Shown here: piece by piece, positions 5,029 to 11,788 of the stretch | Numbering within the stretch: the stretch's first letter is position 1 | How the letters are laid out: each line of letters opens with the position of its first letter | NCBI GenBank assembly: GCA_035715725.1 | Contig: DASTKT010000146.1 | Location: 1-15,222 of the forward strand | DNA: 15,222 nt | Origin: JADGGV01 sp035715725 | GTDB lineage: Bacteria; Gemmatimonadota; Gemmatimonadetes; Longimicrobiales; RSA9 | Direction of reading: 5' to 3' | Position numbers and translations under genes: made by a program | Notes under the pieces: generated by a model | What the model was told of the DNA's origin: nothing | Databases searched by the model: none | Seen by the model: the letters and a program-made list of their open reading frames with translations, nothing else

Positions 5029-7680
5029 ATGACGGGGATGGAGTGGGGCGTCGTCGCCGGGGGTGTGGCGGCGGTGCTGGGGGTGAACCGGTGGTTCCTG
5101 CGGGGGGCGTTTGGGGACGGAGCGGGCGAGGGGGAGAGCGGGGGAGTGGGAGATCGCCCGCTCGCCCACTCCCCCGCTCCCCCGCTCGCCGGCTCCGCCG
5201 ACGCCGGTGGGCGGAATGCGCCCGGCCAGCCGGCCGAAGCCACCATCACGCTCCCGGTGGGCGGGATGACGTGCGCCGCGTGCCAGGCGCGGGTGCAGCG
5301 CGCGCTGGAGCGGTCTCCGGGGGTGTCGAGCGCGGCGGTGAACCTGATGATGGCGAACGCGACCGTCGCCTACGATCCGGGGGTGGCGACGGCGGAGGCG
5401 CTGGTGGAGGTGGTGCGCGCGACCGGGTACGAGGCGGAGCTGCCGGCGCCGGATCGGACGGCGATCGAGGAGGAGGACGCGCGGGAGCGGACGCAGGCGG
5501 CGGATTACCGCGCGCTGCGGACGAAGGCCGTGGTGGCGCTCGTGGCGGCGGCGGTGGCGATGGTGCTGTCGATGCCGGTGATGGCGGCGGCCGCGCACGC
5601 CGGCGCGGGCGGCGTCGACCCGTTCATGCGCTGGGCGATGCGGGTGCTCGACCCGGTGCTGATGGGCGGGCTGCCGTGGCTGTACGCGGTGCCGGCGCGG
5701 GCGCTGTCGTTCGTGCTGCTGGTGCTGACGACGGCGGTGATGGCGGGGGCGGGGCGGAGCTTCTACACGCGGGCGTGGGCCGCCTTCCGGCACCACTCGG
5801 CGGACATGAACACGCTGATCGCGGTGGGCACGGGCGCGGCGTACCTGTTCTCGGTGGTGGCGACGCTGGCGCCGTCCTTCTTCACGTCGCGCGGCGTGGC
5901 GCCGGACGTCTACTACGAGGCCGTCGTGGCGATCCTGGCGCTGATCCTGGTGGGGAACACGCTGGAGGCGCGCGCCAAGCAGCGGACGTCGGCGGCGCTG
6001 CGCGGGCTGGCCTCGCTGCAGCCCGCGACCGCGCGCGTCGTGCGCGAGGGCGCCGAGCTGGACGTCCCGGTCGAGCGCGTCCGCGCGGGCGACGTGGTGG
6101 TGGTGCGCCCCGGCGAGCGCGTGCCCGTGGATGGCGACATCGTCTCGGGCGCGAGCGCGGTGGACGAGTCGATGCTGACGGGCGAATCGATGCCGGTGTC
6201 GAAAGGCGCCGGCGACCGGGTCATCGGCGGCACGCTGAACCTGAACGGCTCGTTCCGCTACCGCGCCACGACGCTGGGCGAGGCGAGCGTGCTCGCGCGG
6301 ATCGTGCGCCTCATGCGGGACGCGCAGAGCTCCCGCGCACCGGTCCAGGCGCTGGCGGACCGCATCAGCGGGATCTTCGTCCCGGTCGTGCTCTCCATCG
6401 CCGTGGTCACGTTCGTGGCCTGGTACGTCCTGGCTCCGGGCGCGCCGCTGGTGCGCGCGTTCGCGGCGGCCGTGGCGGTGCTGGTCATCGCCTGCCCGTG
6501 CGCGATGGGGCTGGCGGTGCCGACGGCCGTGATGGTGGCGACGGGGAAGGGCGCCGAGCTCGGCATCCTGATCAAGGGCGGCGAGGCGCTGCAGCGGGCG
6601 CAGTCGGTGGACACGGTGGTGCTGGACAAGACGGGGACGGTGACGCAGGGCAAGCCGGCGGTCACGGACGTTCTCGTGGCGCCGGGCTGGGGGGTGGTGG
6701 CCGCGGCGCTTCCGCGCCATGCGGCCGAGGGGGGGAGCGGGGGAGTGGAGGAGTGGGAGCAGCGGCAGTCACCCACTCTCCCACTCATCCACTCTCCCAC
6801 TCCGGCCGCGGAGCCGGCGGTTGCCCTCGTCACGTTGGCGGCCTCGCTGGAGCGGTCGAGCGAGCATCCGCTCGGCGCGGCCGTCGTCGAGCACGCGCGG
6901 GCGCTGGGGCTCGAGCTCGACGATGCGGAGTCGTTCGAGGCGCGGCCGGGGCGCGGCATCACGGGCGTGGTGGCCGGGCACGCGGTCGCGGCGGGCAACG
7001 CCGTGCTGATGTCCGACTGGGCGGTCGACGTCGAGCCGCTGCGGGAGCGCGCGGAGCGCCTCGCGGCGGACGGCCGGACGCCGGTCTTCGTGGCGGTCGA
7101 CGGCGCGCTGGCCGGCGTGCTCGCCGTGGCCGATCCGCTCAAGGCGACGTCGCGTGCGGCCATCGATCGGCTGCGCCGGATGGGCCTCGACCTCGTGCTG
7201 CTGACGGGGGACAATCGCCGGACGGCGGAGGCGGTGGCGCGCGAGGCGGGCATCGACGGCGTCGTGGCGGAGGTGCTCCCGGACGGCAAGGTGGCGGAGG
7301 TGCAGCGGCTCCAGCGCGAGGGGCGCGTCGTCGCCATGGTCGGCGACGGGATCAACGACGCGCCGGCGCTGGCGCAGGCGGACGTCGGCGTCGCGCTCGG
7401 CACCGGCGCGGACGTGGCCGTCGAGGCCGGGGATGTCACGCTCATGCGCGGCGACCTGGACGGCGTGGCGGACGCCATCGCGCTCTCGCGCCGAACCATG
7501 CGGACGATGCGCCAGAACCTGTTCTGGGCGTTCGTCTACAACGTGGTCGGCATCCCGGTGGCCGCCGGCGCGCTTTACCCCGCGTTCGGGATCCTGCTCA
7601 GCCCGATCCTGGCCAGCGCCGCGATGGCGATGAGCTCGGTGAGCGTGGTGGGCAACTCGCTGCGGCTGCGGCGCGGTTAG
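5029..7680 (+). CDS. copA: Copper-exporting P1B-type ATPase CopA
   Basis: An 883-residue P1B-1 ATPase that moves Cu(I) (and probably Ag(I)) out of the cytosol using ATP. In order: a short hydrophobic helix (5-20), one HMA domain with GMTCAAC (79-85; C82, C85), the transmembrane set with CPC (489-491), actuator TGES (384-387), phosphorylation site DKTGT (D533), SEHPLG (611-616), TGDN (726-729), GDGIND (772-777), and the last two helices with YN (837-838) and MAMSSVSVVGNSLRL (866-880). The YN and MxxSS pattern is diagnostic of the Cu(I) class. Two repeat-derived peptides interrupt it: residues 31-56 ahead of the HMA domain, and 566-593 between the phosphorylation loop and the nucleotide-binding domain. 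The gap from D533 to H613 is 80 residues against roughly 40 in typical CopA. All catalytic motifs are intact, so it is probably active. The start is the ATG one base after the copZ stop. Confidence 0.95.
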   Translation: MTGMEWGVVAGGVAAVLGVNRWFLRGAFGDGAGEGESGGVGDRPLAHSPAPPLAGSADAGGRNAPGQPAEATITLPVGGMTCAACQARVQRALERSPGVSSAAVNLMMANATVAYDPGVATAEALVEVVRATGYEAELPAPDRTAIEEEDARERTQAADYRALRTKAVVALVAAAVAMVLSMPVMAAAAHAGAGGVDPFMRWAMRVLDPVLMGGLPWLYAVPARALSFVLLVLTTAVMAGAGRSFYTRAWAAFRHHSADMNTLIAVGTGAAYLFSVVATLAPSFFTSRGVAPDVYYEAVVAILALILVGNTLEARAKQRTSAALRGLASLQPATARVVREGAELDVPVERVRAGDVVVVRPGERVPVDGDIVSGASAVDESMLTGESMPVSKGAGDRVIGGTLNLNGSFRYRATTLGEASVLARIVRLMRDAQSSRAPVQALADRISGIFVPVVLSIAVVTFVAWYVLAPGAPLVRAFAAAVAVLVIACPCAMGLAVPTAVMVATGKGAELGILIKGGEALQRAQSVDTVVLDKTGTVTQGKPAVTDVLVAPGWGVVAAALPRHAAEGGSGGVEEWEQRQSPTLPLIHSPTPAAEPAVALVTLAASLERSSEHPLGAAVVEHARALGLELDDAESFEARPGRGITGVVAGHAVAAGNAVLMSDWAVDVEPLRERAERLAADGRTPVFVAVDGALAGVLAVADPLKATSRAAIDRLRRMGLDLVLLTGDNRRTAEAVAREAGIDGVVAEVLPDGKVAEVQRLQREGRVVAMVGDGINDAPALAQADVGVALGTGADVAVEAGDVTLMRGDLDGVADAIALSRRTMRTMRQNLFWAFVYNVVGIPVAAGALYPAFGILLSPILASAAMAMSSVSVVGNSLRLRRG
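5120..5195. repeat. In-gene palindromic element, copy B (copA, N-terminal)
   Basis: The hairpin runs from GGAGCGGGCGAGGGGG to CCCCGCTCGCCGGCTCC around a centre near 5155. It encodes CopA residues 31-56 (GEGESGGVGDRPLAHSPAPP), between the first hydrophobic helix and the metal-binding domain. The opposite strand is also open and reads SGGVGERAISHSPALPLA, nearly the same peptide. Orientation is hard to fix; the minus strand fits the other copies slightly better. Confidence 0.85.
6724..6806 (+). repeat. In-gene palindromic element, copy C (copA, N-domain loop)
   Basis: It starts at GCCGAG, has a left arm of 8-bp GAGTGGRR-type units (GAGCGGGGGAGTGGAGGAGT...) and a right arm of CCCACTCN units, and ends near CTCCGGC. 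It matches copy D at 75 of 83 positions by hand alignment, in the same codon phase. It encodes CopA residues 566-593 (SGGVEEWEQRQSPTLPLIHS...). Flanking GCGGCCG and CGGCCGC extend the palindrome by 7 bp on each side. Confidence 0.9.
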
Positions 7681-7726
7681 GAGTCCGCGGGTGGCGGGGT
7701 GTCGCTCCGGCGGGGCGCCCCCGTGC

Positions 7727-7753
7727 GGAGGATGGGGTCGCCCCCACCCCTCC
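7727..7753 (+). terminator. Possible terminator hairpin after copA
   Basis: GGAGGATGGGG, loop TCGC, then CCCCACCCCTCC: an imperfect GC stem starting 47 bp after the copA stop. There is no T-tract, so it is either a weak or factor-assisted terminator or merely repeat debris. Confidence 0.3.
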
Positions 7754-8292
7754 GCTGCCGCGGCGTCGAGGTTCGCATCGTCGTCCCGTCGCAGCGGGAT
7801 CCGGACGCGTGGATCACGGTGGAAGGATCTCAGCCCGAATGGAAGACGTGGTGGTGGGGATCGGATGGGATCGCCGCGGCAGCAGGAGAACGGGGCGTGG
7901 TGGGGTGGCCCCGGTGGACCGCAGGCGGAGCGAAGGCGCGAACGTCTTCCGGGGCGTGTGCCGCCTGCGTGCTGGCGGGTCCTCGCGGGGCGCGCCGCTC
8001 CCCGCCGCGAGGCGGGGGCCGGGTTCCATCGGTCTGGAACGCGGTCGAGCGCGGAACCATGTGCGGGCCTGCCGGATAGTGGTGCCTCTAGCGTGCCGGC
8101 CGGTTTGCCGACGCGCGGAAAGATAGGTCCGCATATTACCCCGACAGTCGGGCGGAGCGCCCCACGGCTGTGGGGAGATCCCCCACGGCCGGGAGCCAGC
8201 GGGTGCGCGGGCGGCCGGCCTGGCGGCCGGCGGGTGGCTGGCGCCGCGGCGCGACCTCGATCGGGGGCGTCACGAGCTGGCGCGCACCCGCG

Positions 8293-8312
8293 GCTGGCGC
8301 CGCGGCGCCAGC
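8293..8312. repeat. Perfect 20-bp palindrome
   Basis: GCTGGCGCCGCGGCGCCAGC equals its own reverse complement. Its left portion repeats directly at 8237-8252, where the palindrome is incomplete on the right. It could be a dimeric-protein binding site or a cruciform-forming sequence; function unknown. Confidence 0.7.
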
Positions 8313-8460
8313 GATGCGCGGGCGGTCCGCGCCAGAGCGGGCCGCGGCCGGCGCCGGGCGGCTCGCGCGGCCCGTGCGCCTGCCGGGGCTCCGCGCCGCG
8401 CCCGCCGCGGCCCGCTCCGGTCCCGGGTCGGCATTTCCGCCGCGGGGTCGCGGGTTTTCC

Positions 8461-8492
8461 CTGACGCCCCGGCGGCCGTCGGGTGTTAGCTT
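8461..8492 (+). promoter_or_regulatory. Candidate promoter of the efflux operon
   Basis: CTGACG (8461-8466) and TAGCTT (8487-8492), in the only AT-leaning stretch just upstream of the first gene. The 20-bp spacing is longer than the usual 17, which would suit MerR-type activation (typically 19-20 bp), but I see no clear dyad in the spacer. Weak evidence. Confidence 0.25.
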
Positions 8493-8543
8493 GAACCAGC
8501 GCCGAACCCCGGCGTGCTCGTACGATTCGACCAGGAATCACGG

Positions 8544-8942
8544 ATGCTCCGCTCCCGACCGTTCCGCCGCGCCGTGCTGGCGCTGGGCCTGCTGGTGGCC
8601 CAGCTCGCCGGAGGTGCGCTCGCGGCCGCGTCGGTCGGGATGGGCGGCGGCCACGCCGCCCCGGCGTCCGCGCACGAATGCCACCAGGCCGCGGCGCACC
8701 CGGTCGGAGCGCACGGCCATTCGCACGGCCCGCATCCGGCCGGATCCGGCCCGGAGCAGCCGTGCCCCCCGTGCGGCGCGCTGCCGTGCGCCGCCGCGCC
8801 GGGGTGCGCGCCGTCCCCGGCGTCCATCTCGGCCGCGCCGGTTCTCGATCTCCCACTGAGCGCCGGCGCCGTGGTTTCCGATCCGACGCGGGCCGGGCCG
8901 ACGCTTTCTCCCACCCCCGAGTCTCCTCCTCCACGAGCCTGA
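8544..8942 (+). CDS. Small secreted His/Cys-rich protein, putative periplasmic metal-binding
   Basis: 132 residues. An N-terminal signal peptide or anchor is clear: basic RSRPFRR (3-9), then hydrophobic AVLALGLLVAQLAGGALAAA (10-29). The mature part is metal-ligand rich: HECHQ (44-48), GAHGHSHGPH (55-64), CPPC (74-77), C82 and C88. The tail is Pro/Ser-rich and low complexity. I recognise no named domain with certainty; the H-rich then CxxC layout recalls small envelope proteins such as DUF2946 that accompany copper-efflux genes. It probably binds Cu(I)/Cu(II) or another soft metal in the periplasm and passes it to the efflux complex, an inference from composition and position. The start at ATG 8544 is chosen for AGGA (8533-8536) at good spacing; an upstream in-frame ATG at 8514 would put ten charged residues before the signal. 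It is the first gene of the run leading to cusA, 144 bp before the next. Confidence 0.65.
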   Translation: MLRSRPFRRAVLALGLLVAQLAGGALAAASVGMGGGHAAPASAHECHQAAAHPVGAHGHSHGPHPAGSGPEQPCPPCGALPCAAAPGCAPSPASISAAPVLDLPLSAGAVVSDPTRAGPTLSPTPESPPPRA

Positions 8943-8992
8943 GCCCGACCGGCTCCGCCTTCGCCGCGCCGTCCGACGGCCGAGCGGAGGCC

Positions 8993-9011
8993 GCCCCGGT
9001 GTGTCCGGGGC
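8993..9011 (+). terminator. GC hairpin between the small gene and the tolC-like gene
   Basis: GCCCCGG-TGTGT-CCGGGGC is a perfect 7-bp stem with a 5-base loop, about 50 bp after the small gene's stop and 76 bp before the next start. There is no T-tract. It may attenuate read-through or protect the upstream mRNA, so that the small protein is made in excess of the pump subunits. Confidence 0.35.
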
Positions 9012-9076
9012 CGGAGCCGGCGCAGTGCGCCCGCGCCGTGTCGCGTGCGGGCCGTCACGGGTTCATCGCGTCCAGT

Positions 9077-9083
9077 GGAGGAG
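9077..9083 (+). promoter_or_regulatory. Strong Shine-Dalgarno deciding the tolC-like start
   Basis: GGAGGAG just before the ATG at 9087 (3-5 bases spacing). It rules against the upstream in-frame ATG at 9045, which would put a polar segment before the signal peptide. Confidence 0.7.
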
Positions 9084-9086
9084 ACC

Positions 9087-10469
9087 ATGTCGTTCCGTTC
9101 CCTCGTCGCCGCAGGGCTGATCACCCTCGGCGCCGTCCTGCCAGCCGAGGGGGCGAGCGGGGGAGTGGAGGAGTGGGAGAACCAGCAATCACCCGCTCTC
9201 CCACTCGTCCACTCGCCCACTCCGGCGTCTGGCGCCGCCGCTCCCCGCGGAGACACGCTCACCCTCGCCGCGGCGTACGCCGCCGCCCGGGCCGGCAGCC
9301 CGCGACTGGCCGCCGCCGCGGCCGGCGCGGACGCGGCCGCGGCGCGCGTCCCCGGCGCCGGCCGCCCACCAGACCCTTCGCTCCAGGTCGGCGCGATGAA
9401 CCTCTCGCTCCCCGGGCTGCGCGCGGACATGCCGTCGTCCATGGCGCCGTCGATCCAGGCGATGCAGATGCTGCCGATCCCCGGCAAGCTCGGCCTGGCC
9501 TCGCGCGCCGCCGCGGGGGAGGCCCGCGCCGCCCGCGCCGACGCGGACGAGGCGTGGTGGGAGGTGCGCGCCGGCGTCGCCATGGCGTTCTACGACGTCT
9601 ACGCCGCGGACCGGCAGATCGCGGTGATGGAGCGGACGCTCCGCCTGCTCGGGGACTTCCGCCAGGTCGCGCAGGCGATGTACGCCACCGGCACCGGCCG
9701 CCAGAGCGACGTGCTCCGCGCCGACGTCGACGTGGCGAAGATGCGCGCCGACCTCGTGCGCATGCGGGCCATGCGCGTCTCGGCCGCCGCGCGCCTGAAC
9801 GGGCTGCTGGACCGGCCGGCGGAGATGCCGATCCCCGCGGTCGCACTGCCGGCGCTGCCGGACGAGCTGCCGTCCGCCGACACGCTGCTGGCCTGGGCGG
9901 ATGCGGGCCGGCCGATGCTCGAGCGCGGCCGCGCCGCGATCGACCAGGCGCAGGCGCGCGAGGCGCTGGCGAGGCGGGAGATCTGGCCGGACCTCACGGT
10001 CGGGGTGCAGTACGGCCAGCGCGCCGGCGAGATGGGGACGGAGCGGATGGGCGGCGCGATGGTCGGCTTCACGCTCCCGGTCTTCGCCCGCTCGCGGCAG
10101 CTCCGGATGCGCGACGAGGCCGCCGCCATGGAGCGGATGGCCACGGCCGACCTGGCGGACATGCGCGCCGGCGTGCGCGCCCGCATCGCGGCGCTGGCTG
10201 CCGATCTCGACCGCGACCGCACGCTGATCCGGCTGTACCGCGCGGAGATCCTGCCGCAGGCCGCGACGGGCGTGCAGTCGGCGCTCTCCTCCTACCGCGT
10301 CGGCGCCGTCGACTTCATGACGCTCGCCGACGCGCAGATGACCGAGAACACCTACGAGCAGGAGCTCTACGCGCTGCAGGGCCGCTACGGCGCCGCGGTG
10401 GCGGAGCTCGAGATGACGATCGGCCGGGAGCTGCCCGCCACCGGCCGGCCGCTGGCGGAGGCCCCATGA
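9087..10469 (+). CDS. TolC-family outer membrane factor (CusC-like)
   Basis: 460 residues. Signal peptide MSFRSLVAAGLITLGAVLPA (1-20), then a repeat-derived peptide (20-47), then the TolC fold: LTLAAAYAAARAGSPRLAAA (58-77) is the usual start of the first helical repeat. The long amphipathic helices and the second repeat follow, with LARREIWPDLTVGVQYG (294-310) opening the second beta-barrel segment and LSSYRVGAVDFMTLADAQ (400-417) the final helices. It forms the trimeric outer-membrane and periplasmic channel for the RND pump encoded downstream. No lipobox cysteine is visible, unlike E. coli CusC, so no lipid anchor is predicted. Met-rich stretches (M104, M115, M119, M126, M128) may be copper related. 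The stop overlaps the next start by ATGA, indicating translational coupling. The palindromic element lies right at the expected signal cleavage site, so the mature N-terminus is partly repeat-encoded. Confidence 0.88.
   Translation: MSFRSLVAAGLITLGAVLPAEGASGGVEEWENQQSPALPLVHSPTPASGAAAPRGDTLTLAAAYAAARAGSPRLAAAAAGADAAAARVPGAGRPPDPSLQVGAMNLSLPGLRADMPSSMAPSIQAMQMLPIPGKLGLASRAAAGEARAARADADEAWWEVRAGVAMAFYDVYAADRQIAVMERTLRLLGDFRQVAQAMYATGTGRQSDVLRADVDVAKMRADLVRMRAMRVSAAARLNGLLDRPAEMPIPAVALPALPDELPSADTLLAWADAGRPMLERGRAAIDQAQAREALARREIWPDLTVGVQYGQRAGEMGTERMGGAMVGFTLPVFARSRQLRMRDEAAAMERMATADLADMRAGVRARIAALAADLDRDRTLIRLYRAEILPQAATGVQSALSSYRVGAVDFMTLADAQMTENTYEQELYALQGRYGAAVAELEMTIGRELPATGRPLAEAP
9144..9226 (+). 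repeat. In-gene palindromic element, copy D (tolC-like gene)
   Basis: Same boundaries as copy C: GCCGAG at the left, G-rich arm (GAGCGGGGGAGTGGAGGAGT...), C-rich arm, CTCCGGC at the right. It matches copy C at 75 of 83 bases and has the same reading phase. It encodes residues 20-47 (SGGVEEWENQQSPALPLVHS...) directly after the signal peptide. Confidence 0.9.
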
Positions 10470-11788
10470 GCAACCGGATGCAGCTCACGATGTCGGCGGC
10501 CATCGTCGCCTCGGCGGTGGCGGTCGTGCTGGTCTACTCGCTCCGCACGCGCCCGGGCGAGGCCCGCCCGGGCGGCGCGGGCGGGCACGACCATGCCGCC
10601 ATGCAGGCCGCCGCGGCGCCGGCGCAGCAGCGCACGCTCAGCATCCCGGAGGCGCGCGCTCGCCGGATCGGCGTCGCCTATGCGACGGCGCACCGCTCCA
10701 CGCTCCGCCCGGTCGTGCGCGCGGTCGGCACGATCGCCTGGGACGAGACGCGGCTCGCGACGGTGAACCCGAAGATCGAGGGGTGGGTCGAGCGGCTCTT
10801 CGTCGACTACACCGGCGCGCCGGTGCGGAAGGGGCAGCCGCTGGCCGCGGTCTACAGCCCGATGCTGGTGGCCGCGCAGGAGGAGCTGACGCTGGCGCAC
10901 CGGCTGGCCGAGCAGGCCGGCGCGGAGCCGGAGGGCGTCGCCGCGAAGAACGCGCGCGAGCTGCTGGAGGCCGCCCGCCGTCGCCTGGCGTACCTCGACG
11001 TCCCGGCGGACGAGATCGAGCGCATCGAGCGCACCGGCCAGGGCCGGCGCACGGTGCTGCTCCGCTCGCCGATCGACGGCGTGGTCACGGAGAAGGGCGT
11101 GGTGCAGGGGAGCCGGATCATGCCCGGGATGGACCTGTTCCGCATCGCCGGGCTGAGCACCGTGTGGGTGGAGGGCGAGGTCTTCGAGAAGGACCTCGGG
11201 CTCGTGCGCGTCGGCCAGCCCGCCGCCGTGACCATCGACGCCTACCCGGGGGAGACGTTCCGCGGCCGCGTCACGTTCATCGACCCGGCGGTCTCGCTCG
11301 ACAGCCGCACCGGCAAGGTGCGCGTCGAGCTGTCGAACCCGGGGCTGCGGCTCAAGCCCGGGATGTATGCGACGGTGCACCTCGACGCGCCGGCCGGCGT
11401 GCCGACGCTCGTCGTGCCGCGGTCCGCGGTGCTCACCACCGGCGAGCGGGCGCTCGTCTTCGTCCGCCACGACGACGGCATGCTCATGCCGCACGAGGTG
11501 AAGACCGGCCTCGCGGTCGGCGACTCGATCCAGGTGCTGGCCGGGATCTGGGACGGCGCGACCGTCGTCTCCTCCGCCGGCTTCCTGGTGGATGCGGAGT
11601 CGAACCTCGGCGCGGCGCTGCAGTCGATGCCGGGGATGGAGATGGGGCCGGCGGGCGGCTCCGCCGGCATGTCCGGCGCTCCGACGGCGCCGGGCCCGGC
11701 GCGGCCGGGCGGGCCCGCGGCGCCGGCCGCCGGCTCGACCCGTCCGGCTTCCGGCGCTCCCGCCAGCGAGAAGGCGAGGACGCCATGA
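10466..11788 (+). CDS. cusB: CusB-like periplasmic adaptor (membrane fusion protein)
   Basis: A 440-residue RND adaptor linking pump and outer-membrane channel. N-terminal membrane anchor or signal MSAAIVASAVAVVLVYS (9-25); a short His/Met segment HDHAAM (41-46) that could bind copper, in the place where CusB carries its N-terminal Met site; first lipoyl half NPKIEGWVERLFVDYTGAPV (101-120); helical hairpin about 135-190; second lipoyl half SPIDGVVTEKGVVQG (201-215); beta-barrel about 230-305 (VRVGQPAAVTIDAYPGETF); and the membrane-proximal domain after 310. The C-terminus is an unusual Met/Gly/Pro/Ala-rich tail (MPGMEMGPAGGSAGMSG..., 388-440) absent from E. coli CusB and probably disordered. 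It carries no palindromic element. It is coupled by ATGA overlaps to the gene on each side, supporting one operon and balanced stoichiometry. The metal could be Cu(I) or Ag(I); the CusA partner decides this. Confidence 0.92.
   Translation: MSNRMQLTMSAAIVASAVAVVLVYSLRTRPGEARPGGAGGHDHAAMQAAAAPAQQRTLSIPEARARRIGVAYATAHRSTLRPVVRAVGTIAWDETRLATVNPKIEGWVERLFVDYTGAPVRKGQPLAAVYSPMLVAAQEELTLAHRLAEQAGAEPEGVAAKNARELLEAARRRLAYLDVPADEIERIERTGQGRRTVLLRSPIDGVVTEKGVVQGSRIMPGMDLFRIAGLSTVWVEGEVFEKDLGLVRVGQPAAVTIDAYPGETFRGRVTFIDPAVSLDSRTGKVRVELSNPGLRLKPGMYATVHLDAPAGVPTLVVPRSAVLTTGERALVFVRHDDGMLMPHEVKTGLAVGDSIQVLAGIWDGATVVSSAGFLVDAESNLGAALQSMPGMEMGPAGGSAGMSGAPTAPGPARPGGPAAPAAGSTRPASGAPASEKARTP

Larger units (their letters stand above)
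7681..8543. other. Gene-poor intergenic region with GC-rich palindromes
   Basis: No convincing gene on either strand: the open frames here are Arg/Pro/Gly-rich, lack ribosome binding sites and resemble no family I know. Visible structures include a hairpin just after copA (7727-7753); a small hairpin CCCCAC-GGCT-GTGGGG (8160-8175) followed by a second CCCCACGGC; a 17-bp direct repeat GGCTGGCGCCGCGGCGC (8236-8252 and 8292-8308); and a perfect 20-bp palindrome (8293-8312). A short AT-richer island at 8119-8139 (AAAGATAGG...CATATTAC) stands out against extremely GC-rich surroundings and might hold a promoter for an unannotated transcript. The region separates the copZ-copA unit from the efflux operon. 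Confidence 0.55.

Noticed and set aside
4579..6720. Upstream extension of the methyltransferase frame to about 6720 on the minus strand
   Set aside because: The frame stays open only because copA lies opposite; the methyltransferase domain begins just after the ATG at 4578.
7699..8079. A 126-codon ORF after copA (MSLRRGAPVRR...)
   Set aside because: No ribosome binding site, no recognisable domain, and overlapping open frames on the other strand look equally good; no reliable sign of coding.
5043..8126. A 1027-codon plus-strand frame overlapping copA
   Set aside because: Gly/Ala/Arg-rich translation with no motifs; copA in the other frame has every P-type ATPase motif.
8105..8139. Promoter-like TTGCCG and TATTAC near the AT-richer island
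   Set aside because: Spacing is 23 bp and no gene begins downstream within reasonable distance; noted only as an AT-rich island.
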